From an uncultured Ilumatobacter sp. (GTDB lineage Bacteria > Actinomycetota > Acidimicrobiia > Acidimicrobiales > Ilumatobacteraceae), in the NCBI GenBank assembly GCA_938091165.1, contig CALKNK010000013.1:1-64000 (forward strand): 64,000 bases of DNA, read 5' to 3'. Every line of letters starts with the position of its first letter. Position 1 is the stretch's first letter. Of this stretch, positions 25,009 to 33,345 are shown piece after piece. A program made the translations under genes and the position numbers. A model generated the notes under the pieces. The model made no database searches. It was not told the origin of the DNA and saw nothing but the letters and a program-made list of their open reading frames with translations.

Positions 25009-26613
25009 TCACGTCTCCGCAGCGTCTCGGCGGGCCTCAGCGCGACGCTCCGCCTCAAGCCGCTCCAACTCGGGGGCTTCATTCGTCATATGGTTCATCG
25101 CGGCCGAGATTGCATGGTGACCAGCTTTCTCGCTGATCAGGCGGTGCATCTCAAGCGCTACACGACGGTATGACGGGTGGCCTTGCGGCGACGACCGCAA
25201 TTCAAGCATGTGAATTGCCTCACGGGCATTAAATTGCATCGAGTAACGCATGCGATAGGCCATCGAAACGGCATAAGGAGCCTGCTCGGGGAAGTCCCGG
25301 TTCAATGCGTCATACAGTCCAGCGGACCGGTGCATCGCTTCGTCGAACTGCTCTCTAACGCCAGCCTCGTCAATCAATTCAGGTCGCGTGTAGCCGTGGT
25401 TGGGAGTGAGTCGCTGCCATTCAATTGTAAGCATGCGATGGCGTTGCATATCGCGGAACGCCCCGTAGTCGCTGAGTACGTCGAATCGGTAGAAGCTGCG
25501 CTCGAATGCTCGACCTGGCTTGTGCCGACGGTTGTCGCGTTCGCCAACGTACGCACGCATTAGCGAGACCTTCTCATCGATACCGAGGTGACGGACCTTC
25601 TCGATGAGTTGGTGCTCGGGGAGCGACGAGTGGGAGTAACAGATCGCAGCAAGGATTTTTTCCTCGGCCTCGGGATCGAAGTCGACAAGTTCAACTTCTG
25701 GAGCGACCTCAACCGGAGACGCGCCAAAGAGGTCTTTGACGATCGCCGACGTATCTGCGCGAGTCGACGCTAGGTATCCGCTCCAGCGGCCGCCACGATC
25801 AGGGAGATCTATCCGTCGTAGGAAACTTGGAATTACCTTGCGCAGTTCGTGAAGCATTAGGTCGGCGTAATCGCGTGCCTCTGGCAGCTCGCTCGCTCGC
25901 ATCCGCAGCAGAAGCGCCTCAAAGGCTTGACCTGTGCCGTAGATTCCTACATTCGAGGTTGCTGCGGCTGGCAAGATGCCGCGCACGGCATCAAGCGCCT
26001 TGGCCTTCGTCGCCGTTCGGTAGACGAACTCGCTGCTGTTCCCGCGATCGACCGAATTGCGTACATGCTCAGTAACCAAATCGGCGGAGTGGCTGTATGC
26101 GTCGAAGATGCGGTCGAGGTCACCCACATATCGAGTACCAAGTGGGCCAGCAAGCACGGCCGGATCGCGGTAATAGCGATAACGGCCTCCAAGCCGCGAG
26201 TCATATGCAATGTAACGAGTGCTTTGCTCGAGGTAGCTCATCAAACGGCCCCACTCGAGCACCTTGGTGAGAATATTCGATGCCTGCTCACAGGCAAGGT
26301 GGACTCCTCCGAGCTGTGCGACTGAATCGTCGCCGTAGTCAAAAAACACTCGTTCGTACAACTCTTCGGCTCGGTCGAGCCCGACAGTGGCATCAACAGA
26401 AAGGTCTCCCGAGATGTCGAGATCACCGACAAACTCGTCAAGGAATAGTCGGCGCAATGATTTCGGGCTCCGGCTATAGCGCGCAAACAACGCGCCTTTC
26501 ACAACCTCGGGCAAGTTGACAAGCGCGAACACCGGCCCATCAAGGTTGGTGAAGTAGCGACGGAGAATGTCAGACTCGCTTGGCGTGAAAGACTCTGGGA
26601 CGTAGACGACCAC
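25009..26613 (-). CDS. Duplicated ThyX-like protein (FAD-dependent thymidylate synthase family)
   Basis: 534 residues, about twice the length of ThyX. The N-terminal half (1-250) has LMSYLEQSTRYIAYDSR in the place of the ThyX RHRxxSxxExSxRY block and LPAAATSNVGIYGTGQAFEALLLR (split as LPAAATSNVGIYGTGQAFEA and LLLRMRA) for the substrate strand. The C-terminal half (275-530) has MQRHRMLTIEWQRLTP and EAIHMLELRSSPQGH. The canonical RHR(x)2S motif is therefore incomplete in both halves. Such two-domain ThyX relatives exist in bacteria; whether they make dTMP is unclear, and a different FAD-dependent role is possible. GTG or ATG start near 26613; small ORFs precede it. Confidence 0.8.
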   Translation of the reverse strand: MVVYVPESFTPSESDILRRYFTNLDGPVFALVNLPEVVKGALFARYSRSPKSLRRLFLDEFVGDLDISGDLSVDATVGLDRAEELYERVFFDYGDDSVAQLGGVHLACEQASNILTKVLEWGRLMSYLEQSTRYIAYDSRLGGRYRYYRDPAVLAGPLGTRYVGDLDRIFDAYSHSADLVTEHVRNSVDRGNSSEFVYRTATKAKALDAVRGILPAAATSNVGIYGTGQAFEALLLRMRASELPEARDYADLMLHELRKVIPSFLRRIDLPDRGGRWSGYLASTRADTSAIVKDLFGASPVEVAPEVELVDFDPEAEEKILAAICYSHSSLPEHQLIEKVRHLGIDEKVSLMRAYVGERDNRRHKPGRAFERSFYRFDVLSDYGAFRDMQRHRMLTIEWQRLTPNHGYTRPELIDEAGVREQFDEAMHRSAGLYDALNRDFPEQAPYAVSMAYRMRYSMQFNAREAIHMLELRSSPQGHPSYRRVALEMHRLISEKAGHHAISAAMNHMTNEAPELERLEAERRAEARRDAAET

Positions 26614-26634
26614 GGATCTGTACTCTACGACCGA

Positions 26635-26763
26635 CTAAGCCCTCAGACGGGGATTCAACTTGAGGTCGTACGGTTCGCGTATGGAGACCGCAAAAATCCC
26701 AATCATTGCAACCGCGCTGCCTGCCATCACGGCGGTCTTGAGGCGATCCAAAGCCATCCTCAT
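26635..26763 (-). CDS. Possible small membrane protein, 42 residues
   Basis: ATG 26763 opens a short frame with one hydrophobic helix (TAVMAGSAVAMIGIFAVSI) followed by a charged tail REPYDLKLNPRLRA and TAG at 26635. It ends 21 bases before the ThyX-like start. No clear ribosome-binding site is seen, so it may be chance; the membrane segment and the tail are protein-like. Confidence 0.35.
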   Translation of the reverse strand: MRMALDRLKTAVMAGSAVAMIGIFAVSIREPYDLKLNPRLRA

Positions 26764-26771
26764 GGTGTTCG

Positions 26772-27002
26772 TTACTGCCGCCGCATCGTCGGAACCGGTC
26801 CCGAACTCAGAGCGATTGTGCTACCCGCCAAAATTGCAGTCGTAATGGTTCTGTTTAATAAAGCCGCCTGCCACTTGTTTCCCGACTTCTCTGCTCGTTC
26901 GAGCCGCCGACTTGCTTCTCTCACGTCAGCCTTCCCCTCTCGATGTTCATCGGCCTGCGCCTTAGCCGCAGCGCATTTATTAGATGCCTGACGCACAGGC
27001 AT
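26772..27002 (-). CDS. Doubtful 76-residue ORF in the ThyX upstream region
   Basis: A frame with a charged helical N-terminus (REASRRLERAEKSGNKWQAA) and a C-terminal hydrophobic stretch AILAGSTIALSSG. It ends 8 bases before the possible small membrane gene and would sit in the same operon, but there is no recognisable start signal. The rest of the 26764-27148 interval shows no supported gene. Confidence 0.2.
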   Translation of the reverse strand: MPVRQASNKCAAAKAQADEHREGKADVREASRRLERAEKSGNKWQAALLNRTITTAILAGSTIALSSGPVPTMRRQ

Positions 27003-27148
27003 TTCGGCTTACCACCATGCTGACGTCCGGCAACAACGCACCGGACATTGCCGCCATGTCGAATCCTGACGCCCCGCAAGAATCGGCTCCCAGGCCGTCG
27101 CTTCTAGTCTGAACGCTGGTCTCGTGGTTTCGGTCGCCAGATTTACGC

Positions 27149-27760
27149 TCAAGCGTAAACCGTCGCAGCATCCGCTTCGACGATGATCTGGACCCGCCTC
27201 GCCGATGCCGCTCGAGCACCGTCAACGCTGATCTGCATTGCCCGATCGAACTCCCATGTCCGCTCTCTAAAAGACCGAGTCTCGATCTGAGGGTGAGGAA
27301 CATGCTGATTTCCTGGAAGTCGGCGGCGGGCTCCCCACCGCTGCCTTGCTCCGAAGTCGGCATTCCACGCACAGCTCTCAGCGCGGCCGTCGTTTGGATG
27401 ACCGCGGGCAACCACATGCCAGTCGCCGATGAATTCGGCGTTCATGATCATGATCACTGGCCCGCGCCACCATCCGCCTCTGACAGTCGGCAATTGGATC
27501 AACACGTGAGCGCAGGCGTGTTGGGGCTCGCCATCATCAAGCGTCACTCGCAAAAGATCGATCGGCAGTTTCAGGACCTTCTCTCGCCCCACAGGATTGC
27601 GGCCACCGATGGTCCGATGCAGGTCACCGCCAGCAACCGCCACCGGACGGGCGGAACCATCACGGAGCGCACTAGTAATTACCGCATCACCGACGAGATA
27701 CCGAAGCTTGTCGGGTCGGTCGACGGTGGTACCCCACGGCTCACCTGGTTCGATGGTCAT
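27149..27760 (-). CDS. Conserved actinobacterial protein, possible C-terminal lipid-kinase-like domain
   Basis: 203 residues. The ATG at 27760 overlaps the helY stop (ATGA), so it is translationally coupled. The best-conserved part is VIMIMNAEFIGDWHVVARGHPNDGR, quoted as MNAEFIGDWHVVARGHPNDG, followed by RRLPGNQHVPHPQIETR. The layout resembles the C-terminal beta domain of diacylglycerol-kinase-like proteins, in which NGxxxGG...PxxxDG residues bind substrate, but the kinase core is absent. The function is unknown; linkage to helY and Tat genes is the main clue. Confidence 0.75.
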   Translation of the reverse strand: MTIEPGEPWGTTVDRPDKLRYLVGDAVITSALRDGSARPVAVAGGDLHRTIGGRNPVGREKVLKLPIDLLRVTLDDGEPQHACAHVLIQLPTVRGGWWRGPVIMIMNAEFIGDWHVVARGHPNDGRAESCAWNADFGARQRWGARRRLPGNQHVPHPQIETRSFRERTWEFDRAMQISVDGARAASARRVQIIVEADAATVYA

Positions 27761-30441
27761 ACCGGTTCAGCCTGCGGCATAGTCGGCGCAGCACTATCGG
27801 AAACAACACCTCGGAACGCAGCTTCAGCCGCTTGACTAGCGGCTCGCCGAGTCGCCCCCGACGGAGCGATTATCGCCAGCTGGCGGAGTAGGTCAACCAG
27901 CTGGCGCGTCGTTCGAACAAAGTCTCCGCCGGTCAACTCATCGGCGTCGACCACCTCAGCGAATCCCTCACCAGCTACCCAGGCATAGGCGATTGCGGCA
28001 AAAGTCGGGTCGGGACCCCGATGCTCATTAACTCCCGCAGAGCGCTCATGCGCTGCCACATCTTCACTAATCGCGGCAATTCGCTGCCAGCGTCCGCGGA
28101 TCTCGTTGTTGCTGAACCACGGCCGAGGTGGCGGTTCGGGACTGCGATGTTCGTACACAAGCGTCGAGACAAGGGAAGCAAGATCCGCCGCGCTGAGACC
28201 GTCGAGTAGGCCGGCACGAACAACTTCAGCGACCAACAGATCAGACTCGTGAAAAATTCTCGCCAACATCTCACCATGTGACGTCAGGCCCCAACTAGCG
28301 ACATCAACGTACCCGTAGGCTTCGAGCACGCCGAGGATCCGGTCGAAATCGCGTGCAAGCGTCTGCGTCTTACCTCGGACACGACCCTCGATCTCGGTGA
28401 CCTCACGGTCGAGTCGTGCGGCTTGTCCAGCAGCCTGCATCCGCTGTTTCAACTTCGGGTCCCGGGCAACTGGATGCAAATCGGCCTGAATGTTGTCGTG
28501 GCGACCTCGACGATTCGAGGTGTTCTGGGGTTGAGCAAGACTCGTCTTGCGAAGCCGATACGCAACCTCCTGGCGAAATTCTTTCCGATTCGGCGCAAAA
28601 TTTGATGGCATCTTGACCGAACCGAGTGCAGCAGGAACCGCATCGAAGTCTTCGGCGGTGGCTTGTAAGGAAACTCCGCTTTTGTTGACCACTCGAAGGC
28701 GCGCACCATCCTTGCGACTCGCACTGGTCATCACCACGACGGGACCACGGTGCTTGCCTTTCACCAAATAGACGACCGTCCCCGGTGACAGCCGTCTCAA
28801 AGCGGCTTCGATCTCTTCGACACGTTCGACATGGCCGAATCGGCGCGCCTCGCGCTCAGCATTGCGTAGCTTGCGATATTCATCGATGTCACCCAACGGA
28901 CTCGTCGCCTCTGCTTGGAGTTCGGACAAAGCTTGCCGACGACGCTCGAGCCGCGCCTGCATCTTCACGATGTCTCGATCCGCCTGGTACTGAGCAAAAG
29001 AGAGATTAAGAAGGTCGTGGGCTCGCTCGCTTTCGTAGGTGCGAATCAGATTCGCGGCCATGTTGTAGGTCGGTCGGAAGGCTGATCGAAGGTGGAACCG
29101 TGAGCTACCCGCGAGCTTGGCTACGTCGTCAAATCGTACCCACGGCGACCACAGCACCACAGCGCTCCCCCGGTCATCGATACCCCGTCGACCGGCTCTT
29201 CCCGTGAGCTGGGTGTACTCCCCTGGTGTGAGCTGTTCGTGGTGTTCACCGGTGAACTTGGTGAGCTTCTCGATCACGACACTGCGTGCTGGCATGTTGA
29301 TACCAACTGCAAGAGTCTCGGTTGCAAAAACCGCCTTAACGAGTCCTGCGATGAAGCAGGCCTCAACGACTTCTTTCATCGGCGGAACCATGCCAGCGTG
29401 ATGTGCTGCCACTCCCGCTTTGAGCTGACGAACAAACTGTTCGAAACCCAAGACAGCAAGGTCAGCCGAATCGAGGGCACCCAGTCGGTCATCAATGATG
29501 ACGCCGATCTCAGCTTGCTCGGCCTCGGTCGTCAAGCACACCCCAGCGTCAACACATGACTTTGCAGCTACATCACACTGACTGCGGCTGAAGATGAAGA
29601 AAATTGCTGGCAGCATCTCGCGGTCATTGAGCAACTTCAGTGTCTCGACCCGTCCGGGCGGAACCAACTTGCGACGCTGCGCACCGCCAGCGTTCCGCGT
29701 GCGATTCGATTCCTTGCGACTCCGTCCAGCGCTTGATTTCGGCGTATGCCGGATTGCCGACTCGTCAAGCTGCACCGCATCCCGGTTGACCGCCCCCCCA
29801 ACGAATATCGAGAGTAGCTGCAGCCGATCCTCCGTTCGGTCCTTCGCAAGGTATTGATTGGTTAATTCAACCGGTCGACGCAACTCGGTGATCGCTTCGG
29901 TTCTGCCGCGCACGGTACTGATCCACTCGGCGAGTTCAGCGACGTTGCTCACCGTCGCCGAAAGACACACCAGGCGCACGTGGTGCGGTAAATGGATCAT
30001 CACCTCTTCCCAAACCGGCCCACGAAACGTGTCTTGCAGAAAGTGCACTTCATCCAAAACTACGAGACCTAAATCGTCGAGCGTTCGTGACCTGCCATAG
30101 ATCATGTTTCGCAGCACTTCGGTGGTCATGACAACTATTGGCGCATCCCCGTTGATCGAGTTATCACCCGTTAGTAGACCGACCTTGTCTTCTCCGTGGA
30201 GAGCGATGAGGTCTCGATACTTCTGGTTCGACAATGCCTTTACCGGCGCCGTGTAAAAAGCGCGTTTGCCATCACGGACGGTCATATCAATGCCGTACTC
30301 GGCAACTACGGTCTTACCGCTGCCGGTGGGTGCCGCGACGACGACGTGTTTGCCATCGTCAAGGGCGTCAAACGCCTCGTACTGGAACCGGTCGATCGGA
30401 AAGGAGTAGCGAGCAGTCAGCTCATCTCGATCAGAGCGCAT
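27757..30441 (-). CDS. helY: Ski2-like DEAD/DEAH-box RNA helicase HelY
   Basis: 894 residues. Motif I APTGSGKTVVAEY, motif Ia YTAPVKALSNQK, motif II DEVH (VVLDEVHFLQD), motif III SAT, and motif VI QLTGRAGRRGIDDRG are all present, matching actinobacterial HelY, a Ski2/Mtr4-type helicase. A C-terminal DSHCT-like helical region follows (about 700-890). It probably remodels RNA, with a role in RNA turnover or ribosome maturation. The neighbours tatC and tatA are also adjacent to helY in mycobacteria. The stop overlaps the next start. No signal peptide. Confidence 0.93.
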   Translation of the reverse strand: MRSDRDELTARYSFPIDRFQYEAFDALDDGKHVVVAAPTGSGKTVVAEYGIDMTVRDGKRAFYTAPVKALSNQKYRDLIALHGEDKVGLLTGDNSINGDAPIVVMTTEVLRNMIYGRSRTLDDLGLVVLDEVHFLQDTFRGPVWEEVMIHLPHHVRLVCLSATVSNVAELAEWISTVRGRTEAITELRRPVELTNQYLAKDRTEDRLQLLSIFVGGAVNRDAVQLDESAIRHTPKSSAGRSRKESNRTRNAGGAQRRKLVPPGRVETLKLLNDREMLPAIFFIFSRSQCDVAAKSCVDAGVCLTTEAEQAEIGVIIDDRLGALDSADLAVLGFEQFVRQLKAGVAAHHAGMVPPMKEVVEACFIAGLVKAVFATETLAVGINMPARSVVIEKLTKFTGEHHEQLTPGEYTQLTGRAGRRGIDDRGSAVVLWSPWVRFDDVAKLAGSSRFHLRSAFRPTYNMAANLIRTYESERAHDLLNLSFAQYQADRDIVKMQARLERRRQALSELQAEATSPLGDIDEYRKLRNAEREARRFGHVERVEEIEAALRRLSPGTVVYLVKGKHRGPVVVMTSASRKDGARLRVVNKSGVSLQATAEDFDAVPAALGSVKMPSNFAPNRKEFRQEVAYRLRKTSLAQPQNTSNRRGRHDNIQADLHPVARDPKLKQRMQAAGQAARLDREVTEIEGRVRGKTQTLARDFDRILGVLEAYGYVDVASWGLTSHGEMLARIFHESDLLVAEVVRAGLLDGLSAADLASLVSTLVYEHRSPEPPPRPWFSNNEIRGRWQRIAAISEDVAAHERSAGVNEHRGPDPTFAAIAYAWVAGEGFAEVVDADELTGGDFVRTTRQLVDLLRQLAIIAPSGATRRAASQAAEAAFRGVVSDSAAPTMPQAEPV

Positions 30442-30451
30442 GCGGTGATCC

Positions 30452-31228
30452 TCAGGCTTCTTCGGGTCGCTTACGCAACACGAGGAACCCGATAAAGATC
30501 GCCACGAAATATAGAAAGAGCATCGGGAGCGCCAACATCATCAAGGTGACTGGGTCCCCTGACGGCGTGATGACGGCGGCGAGAACAAAGACCCCAATCG
30601 TGGCGTACCGCCAGCTCTTTAACAGCGTCCGTGGGGTGACCACGTTGACCAGCTGAAGAAAAACGAAAAGGACCGGAAGGAGAAAGCCGACGCCAAAGGC
30701 AAATATCATCAACCCGATCAAACTGATGTAACTGCTGACCGTGAAGAGTTCTCCAACATCTTCGCCAGCCCAGCCGATGAGGAACTCGAGGGCTCTGCCA
30801 ACCGTGATGTAGGCAAGCGCGCCACCCGCAGCAAACAACACGATCGAGGACACGACAAACGGAATTGCGTACTTCTTTTCTTTGGCGTGCAGTGCTGGCA
30901 CGACGAACCGCCAAACTTGCCACAGAATTACCGGCAACGCCACAATGACGCCCCCGTACATGCCTACCCGGATACGCGTGGAGAGTCCCTCAGTTGGGGA
31001 AGTGATGAACAGGTTCGGATCGCAGAACTCCTCGGACTTGCTTGCGCAAAGATCAACGTATGGCTGCTTGAGGAATTCGAGCACTTGGTCATACAACGCA
31101 ATGATGACCACCATTCCAATGAGCACAGCCAACGCCGCTCGGATTATCCTGGCTCGGAGCTCACTGAGGTGTTCGGTGAGGGTTTGCGCATCTTCGGCCG
31201 GCTCTGCCACCTGTTCGTCAGTAGTCAC
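30452..31228 (-). CDS. tatC: Twin-arginine translocase subunit TatC
   Basis: 258 residues, six predicted membrane helices. LTEHLSELRARIIRAALAV is the N-terminal TatC consensus, SPTEGLSTRIRVGMYGG and LPVILWQVWRFV the next conserved loops. TatC receives the twin-arginine signal and forms the translocon with TatA. Start GTG overlaps the tatA stop (GTGA). helY follows 10 bases later. The molybdopterin oxidoreductase encoded at the other end of the window carries a twin-arginine-like motif and would be a client. Confidence 0.96.
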   Translation of the reverse strand: MTTDEQVAEPAEDAQTLTEHLSELRARIIRAALAVLIGMVVIIALYDQVLEFLKQPYVDLCASKSEEFCDPNLFITSPTEGLSTRIRVGMYGGVIVALPVILWQVWRFVVPALHAKEKKYAIPFVVSSIVLFAAGGALAYITVGRALEFLIGWAGEDVGELFTVSSYISLIGLMIFAFGVGFLLPVLFVFLQLVNVVTPRTLLKSWRYATIGVFVLAAVITPSGDPVTLMMLALPMLFLYFVAIFIGFLVLRKRPEEA

Positions 31229-31788
31229 GTTGACTCTTTTGACGGTTCGTCGGGCGGTTCGTCGGGTGGCGCAGGGCTGGCGAAAGAATCTGCGCCGCTA
31301 CCAGGCGGCGCACTGAGTGGCGTCGGCGGTGCCGATGTCTCCTGTGCCTCGCCGCTCGGGATCGGTTCGACGGGACCGCGAGCCATTGACGCAGCAATTT
31401 GATTGATTTTTGGGCCGTTCGTTGATGTGATTTCGTCTGCGCCAGCCGAGTCCGAAATTGTTAACGATGCATCGCTTACCGGAGTATCTAAAGTTGTGGC
31501 AAGCATTGCGGCGTCCGCTTCTGAACGCAGGCGCGCCTCGGACTCAGACTCCTCAGCCACGAGTGCAGGATCTGCAGCGTTCTTGACGAGATCAGCAGTC
31601 TCGCGCATCTCGCGCATTGGTTCGTCGAGAGCAGACTTCAGCTCGCTCTGAAATCCGGTGCCCATTTTCTTCAGCTCGCCATAGGTTTGACTGAACTTTC
31701 TTATGGCGTCGGGTAGTTTTTCCGGACCAAGGACAACGAGGGCGAGAAGCAGGATGACGATGATCTCGCTGCCCTGGAGATTGAACAC
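31225..31788 (-). CDS. tatA: Twin-arginine translocase subunit TatA/TatB
   Basis: 187 residues. A single N-terminal membrane helix (IIVILLLALVVLGPEKLP) is followed by an amphipathic helix (AIRKFSQTYGELKKMGTGF) and a long Ser/Pro/Glu-rich tail. The GPEKLP turn suits TatB as much as TatA; length is longer than TatA alone. It directly precedes tatC. No other tatA or tatB is seen in the window. Confidence 0.85.
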   Translation of the reverse strand: MFNLQGSEIIVILLLALVVLGPEKLPDAIRKFSQTYGELKKMGTGFQSELKSALDEPMREMRETADLVKNAADPALVAEESESEARLRSEADAAMLATTLDTPVSDASLTISDSAGADEITSTNGPKINQIAASMARGPVEPIPSGEAQETSAPPTPLSAPPGSGADSFASPAPPDEPPDEPSKEST

Positions 31789-31823
31789 GTCCTTGAGTCT
31801 ACGGGGCTGCCATCATCTGGGCA

Positions 31824-32555
31824 GTGCAACAGCGTCTCCCTTCCCGCCTTGATCCCCCGATCGCCTTCGCGCATCGCGGCGCGCGAGCCCACTTACCTGA
31901 GAACACGATCGAGGCATTTAAGTTGGCCCTGCGGCTCGGTGCCTCCGGCCTGGAGAGCGATGTCTGGCTGACCTCCGACGGCGTTGCGGTTCTCGATCAC
32001 GATGGTGTTGTTAAGCGCGGCATCCGCCGACGCGCAATCAGTGAAGTCGCTCGAGGCGACCTTCCAGAGCACATTCCAACACTCGCCGAGCTTCTAGCGG
32101 CCTGCGGCGTTGGCTATGAACTGTCGCTCGATATTAAAGACCCTGAGGCAGCGGAGGCAATCGTCGAGGTAATCCAAGCGCATGATCCCGACATGCTCAA
32201 TCGGACCTGGCTTTGCGAACCTGACTTCGAACGGTGTCTGCGGTACCGTCCATTGCTTCCTGACGTTCGTATTCTAAATTCCACACGGCTGGATCGTTTG
32301 CGTGAGGGCCCAGAACGCCGGGCTGCCTCACTCGCTCATCATGGCATCAACGGCATCAACCTGCATCGGATTGATTGGAACGGTGGCCTCGCTGCACTTT
32401 TTCACCGTTTCGGGTTGGTCGCGTTCGGCTGGGACATGCAGTACGACTATCAGCTGCAAACGGCGTTTCGCATGGGGCTTGATGCGGTGTACAGCGACCA
32501 CACCGACATCATGATGGAAACTTTCCGCCATGAGGTTGGCGGGCAGCTGCCCTGA
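31824..32555 (+). CDS. Glycerophosphodiester phosphodiesterase family protein
   Basis: 243 residues from GTG 31824. AFAHRGARAHLPENTIEAF carries the HRG and PENT catalytic blocks; LESDVWLTSDGVAVLDHD provides the metal-ligand glutamate/aspartate pair and second catalytic histidine, and SLDIKDP completes the active site. It should split glycerophosphodiesters to glycerol-3-phosphate and alcohol. There is no signal peptide, so a cytoplasmic enzyme is expected. It runs opposite to tatA with a 35-base gap and is convergent with lepB. Confidence 0.9.
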   Translation: MQQRLPSRLDPPIAFAHRGARAHLPENTIEAFKLALRLGASGLESDVWLTSDGVAVLDHDGVVKRGIRRRAISEVARGDLPEHIPTLAELLAACGVGYELSLDIKDPEAAEAIVEVIQAHDPDMLNRTWLCEPDFERCLRYRPLLPDVRILNSTRLDRLREGPERRAASLAHHGINGINLHRIDWNGGLAALFHRFGLVAFGWDMQYDYQLQTAFRMGLDAVYSDHTDIMMETFRHEVGGQLP

Positions 32556-32598
32556 AACCTGGGACGCATCCGTCAGGCGCCGCAAAGAGAATCAGTTC

Positions 32599-33306
32599 TC
32601 ACAGCCATTGCCAGTTGTGGCGAGGCCAAAACACAATAAATGCGCGACCAACCAAGTCGTCTTCACTAATGGGCCCTAGCGCCCGGCTGTCTTGGCTTCC
32701 GCCCCGATTGTCGCCCATCACAAAAACATGGTCGTCGGGGACCACTTGCGATGTGACATCTGGACCACAGGTACCAGGGGCTCGATCGGCTTTATCCAAA
32801 TAGGGCTCGTCAAGAATCTGTGGAGCATCACTACCCGGCTCGGTGATCCGCACAACACACCCGGTCATCTCGATGGTTTCGCCGGGCAGGCCAACTACGC
32901 GTTTGATCAAATCGCGCTCGGAGGTCCCGGAGATCTGGTGCAACACTACGACATCACCACGGTTTGGGTCGTGCAGCCGATACGACAATTTGTTGACAAA
33001 CACTCGATCGCCGGTCTCAAGCGTTGTCGCCATCGATTGGCCTTCAACCACAAAGTGGGCGAGAACAAAGCCACGGACGACGAACGCGACAAGCAACGCG
33101 ACAGCGATGACGGCAACCCAGTCAAAGAAGGCCCGCGCACCAGATGACCGCTCGGACGCAGGCCCGCTAGCTGGAACCTCACCACTACCGTGCAGGTGTT
33201 GTTCGTGAACTACAAGGTGAGGCTCGTTCACTCTGGAATCAGCTAATTCATCACCTGTCAGTCCCTCCGGGCACGGGAGCGGCGGACCGTTGTCTTCAAT
33301 CGTCAC
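32599..33306 (-). CDS. lepB: Signal peptidase I
   Basis: 235 residues from GTG 33306. Membrane anchor at about 61-86, then the catalytic serine in VVEGQSMATTLETGD, the general-base lysine in RDLIKRVVGLPGE, and box E in VFVMGDNRGGSQDSR. It cleaves Sec and Tat signal peptides at the outer face of the membrane. An extended cytoplasmic N-terminal part of about 60 residues precedes the anchor, as in other actinobacteria. It lies 40 bases upstream of pafA on the same strand order (stop of pafA to start of lepB), probably in one transcript. Confidence 0.95.
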   Translation of the reverse strand: MTIEDNGPPLPCPEGLTGDELADSRVNEPHLVVHEQHLHGSGEVPASGPASERSSGARAFFDWVAVIAVALLVAFVVRGFVLAHFVVEGQSMATTLETGDRVFVNKLSYRLHDPNRGDVVVLHQISGTSERDLIKRVVGLPGETIEMTGCVVRITEPGSDAPQILDEPYLDKADRAPGTCGPDVTSQVVPDDHVFVMGDNRGGSQDSRALGPISEDDLVGRAFIVFWPRHNWQWL

Positions 33307-33345
33307 GAGCGCCTAACCGTACCGGCCGCATGGGAGTGAATGGTG

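Noticed and set aside
26980..27417. 145-codon minus-strand frame upstream of the ThyX-like gene
   Set aside because: Overlaps the gene at 27149-27760 in another frame and shows no protein-like pattern.
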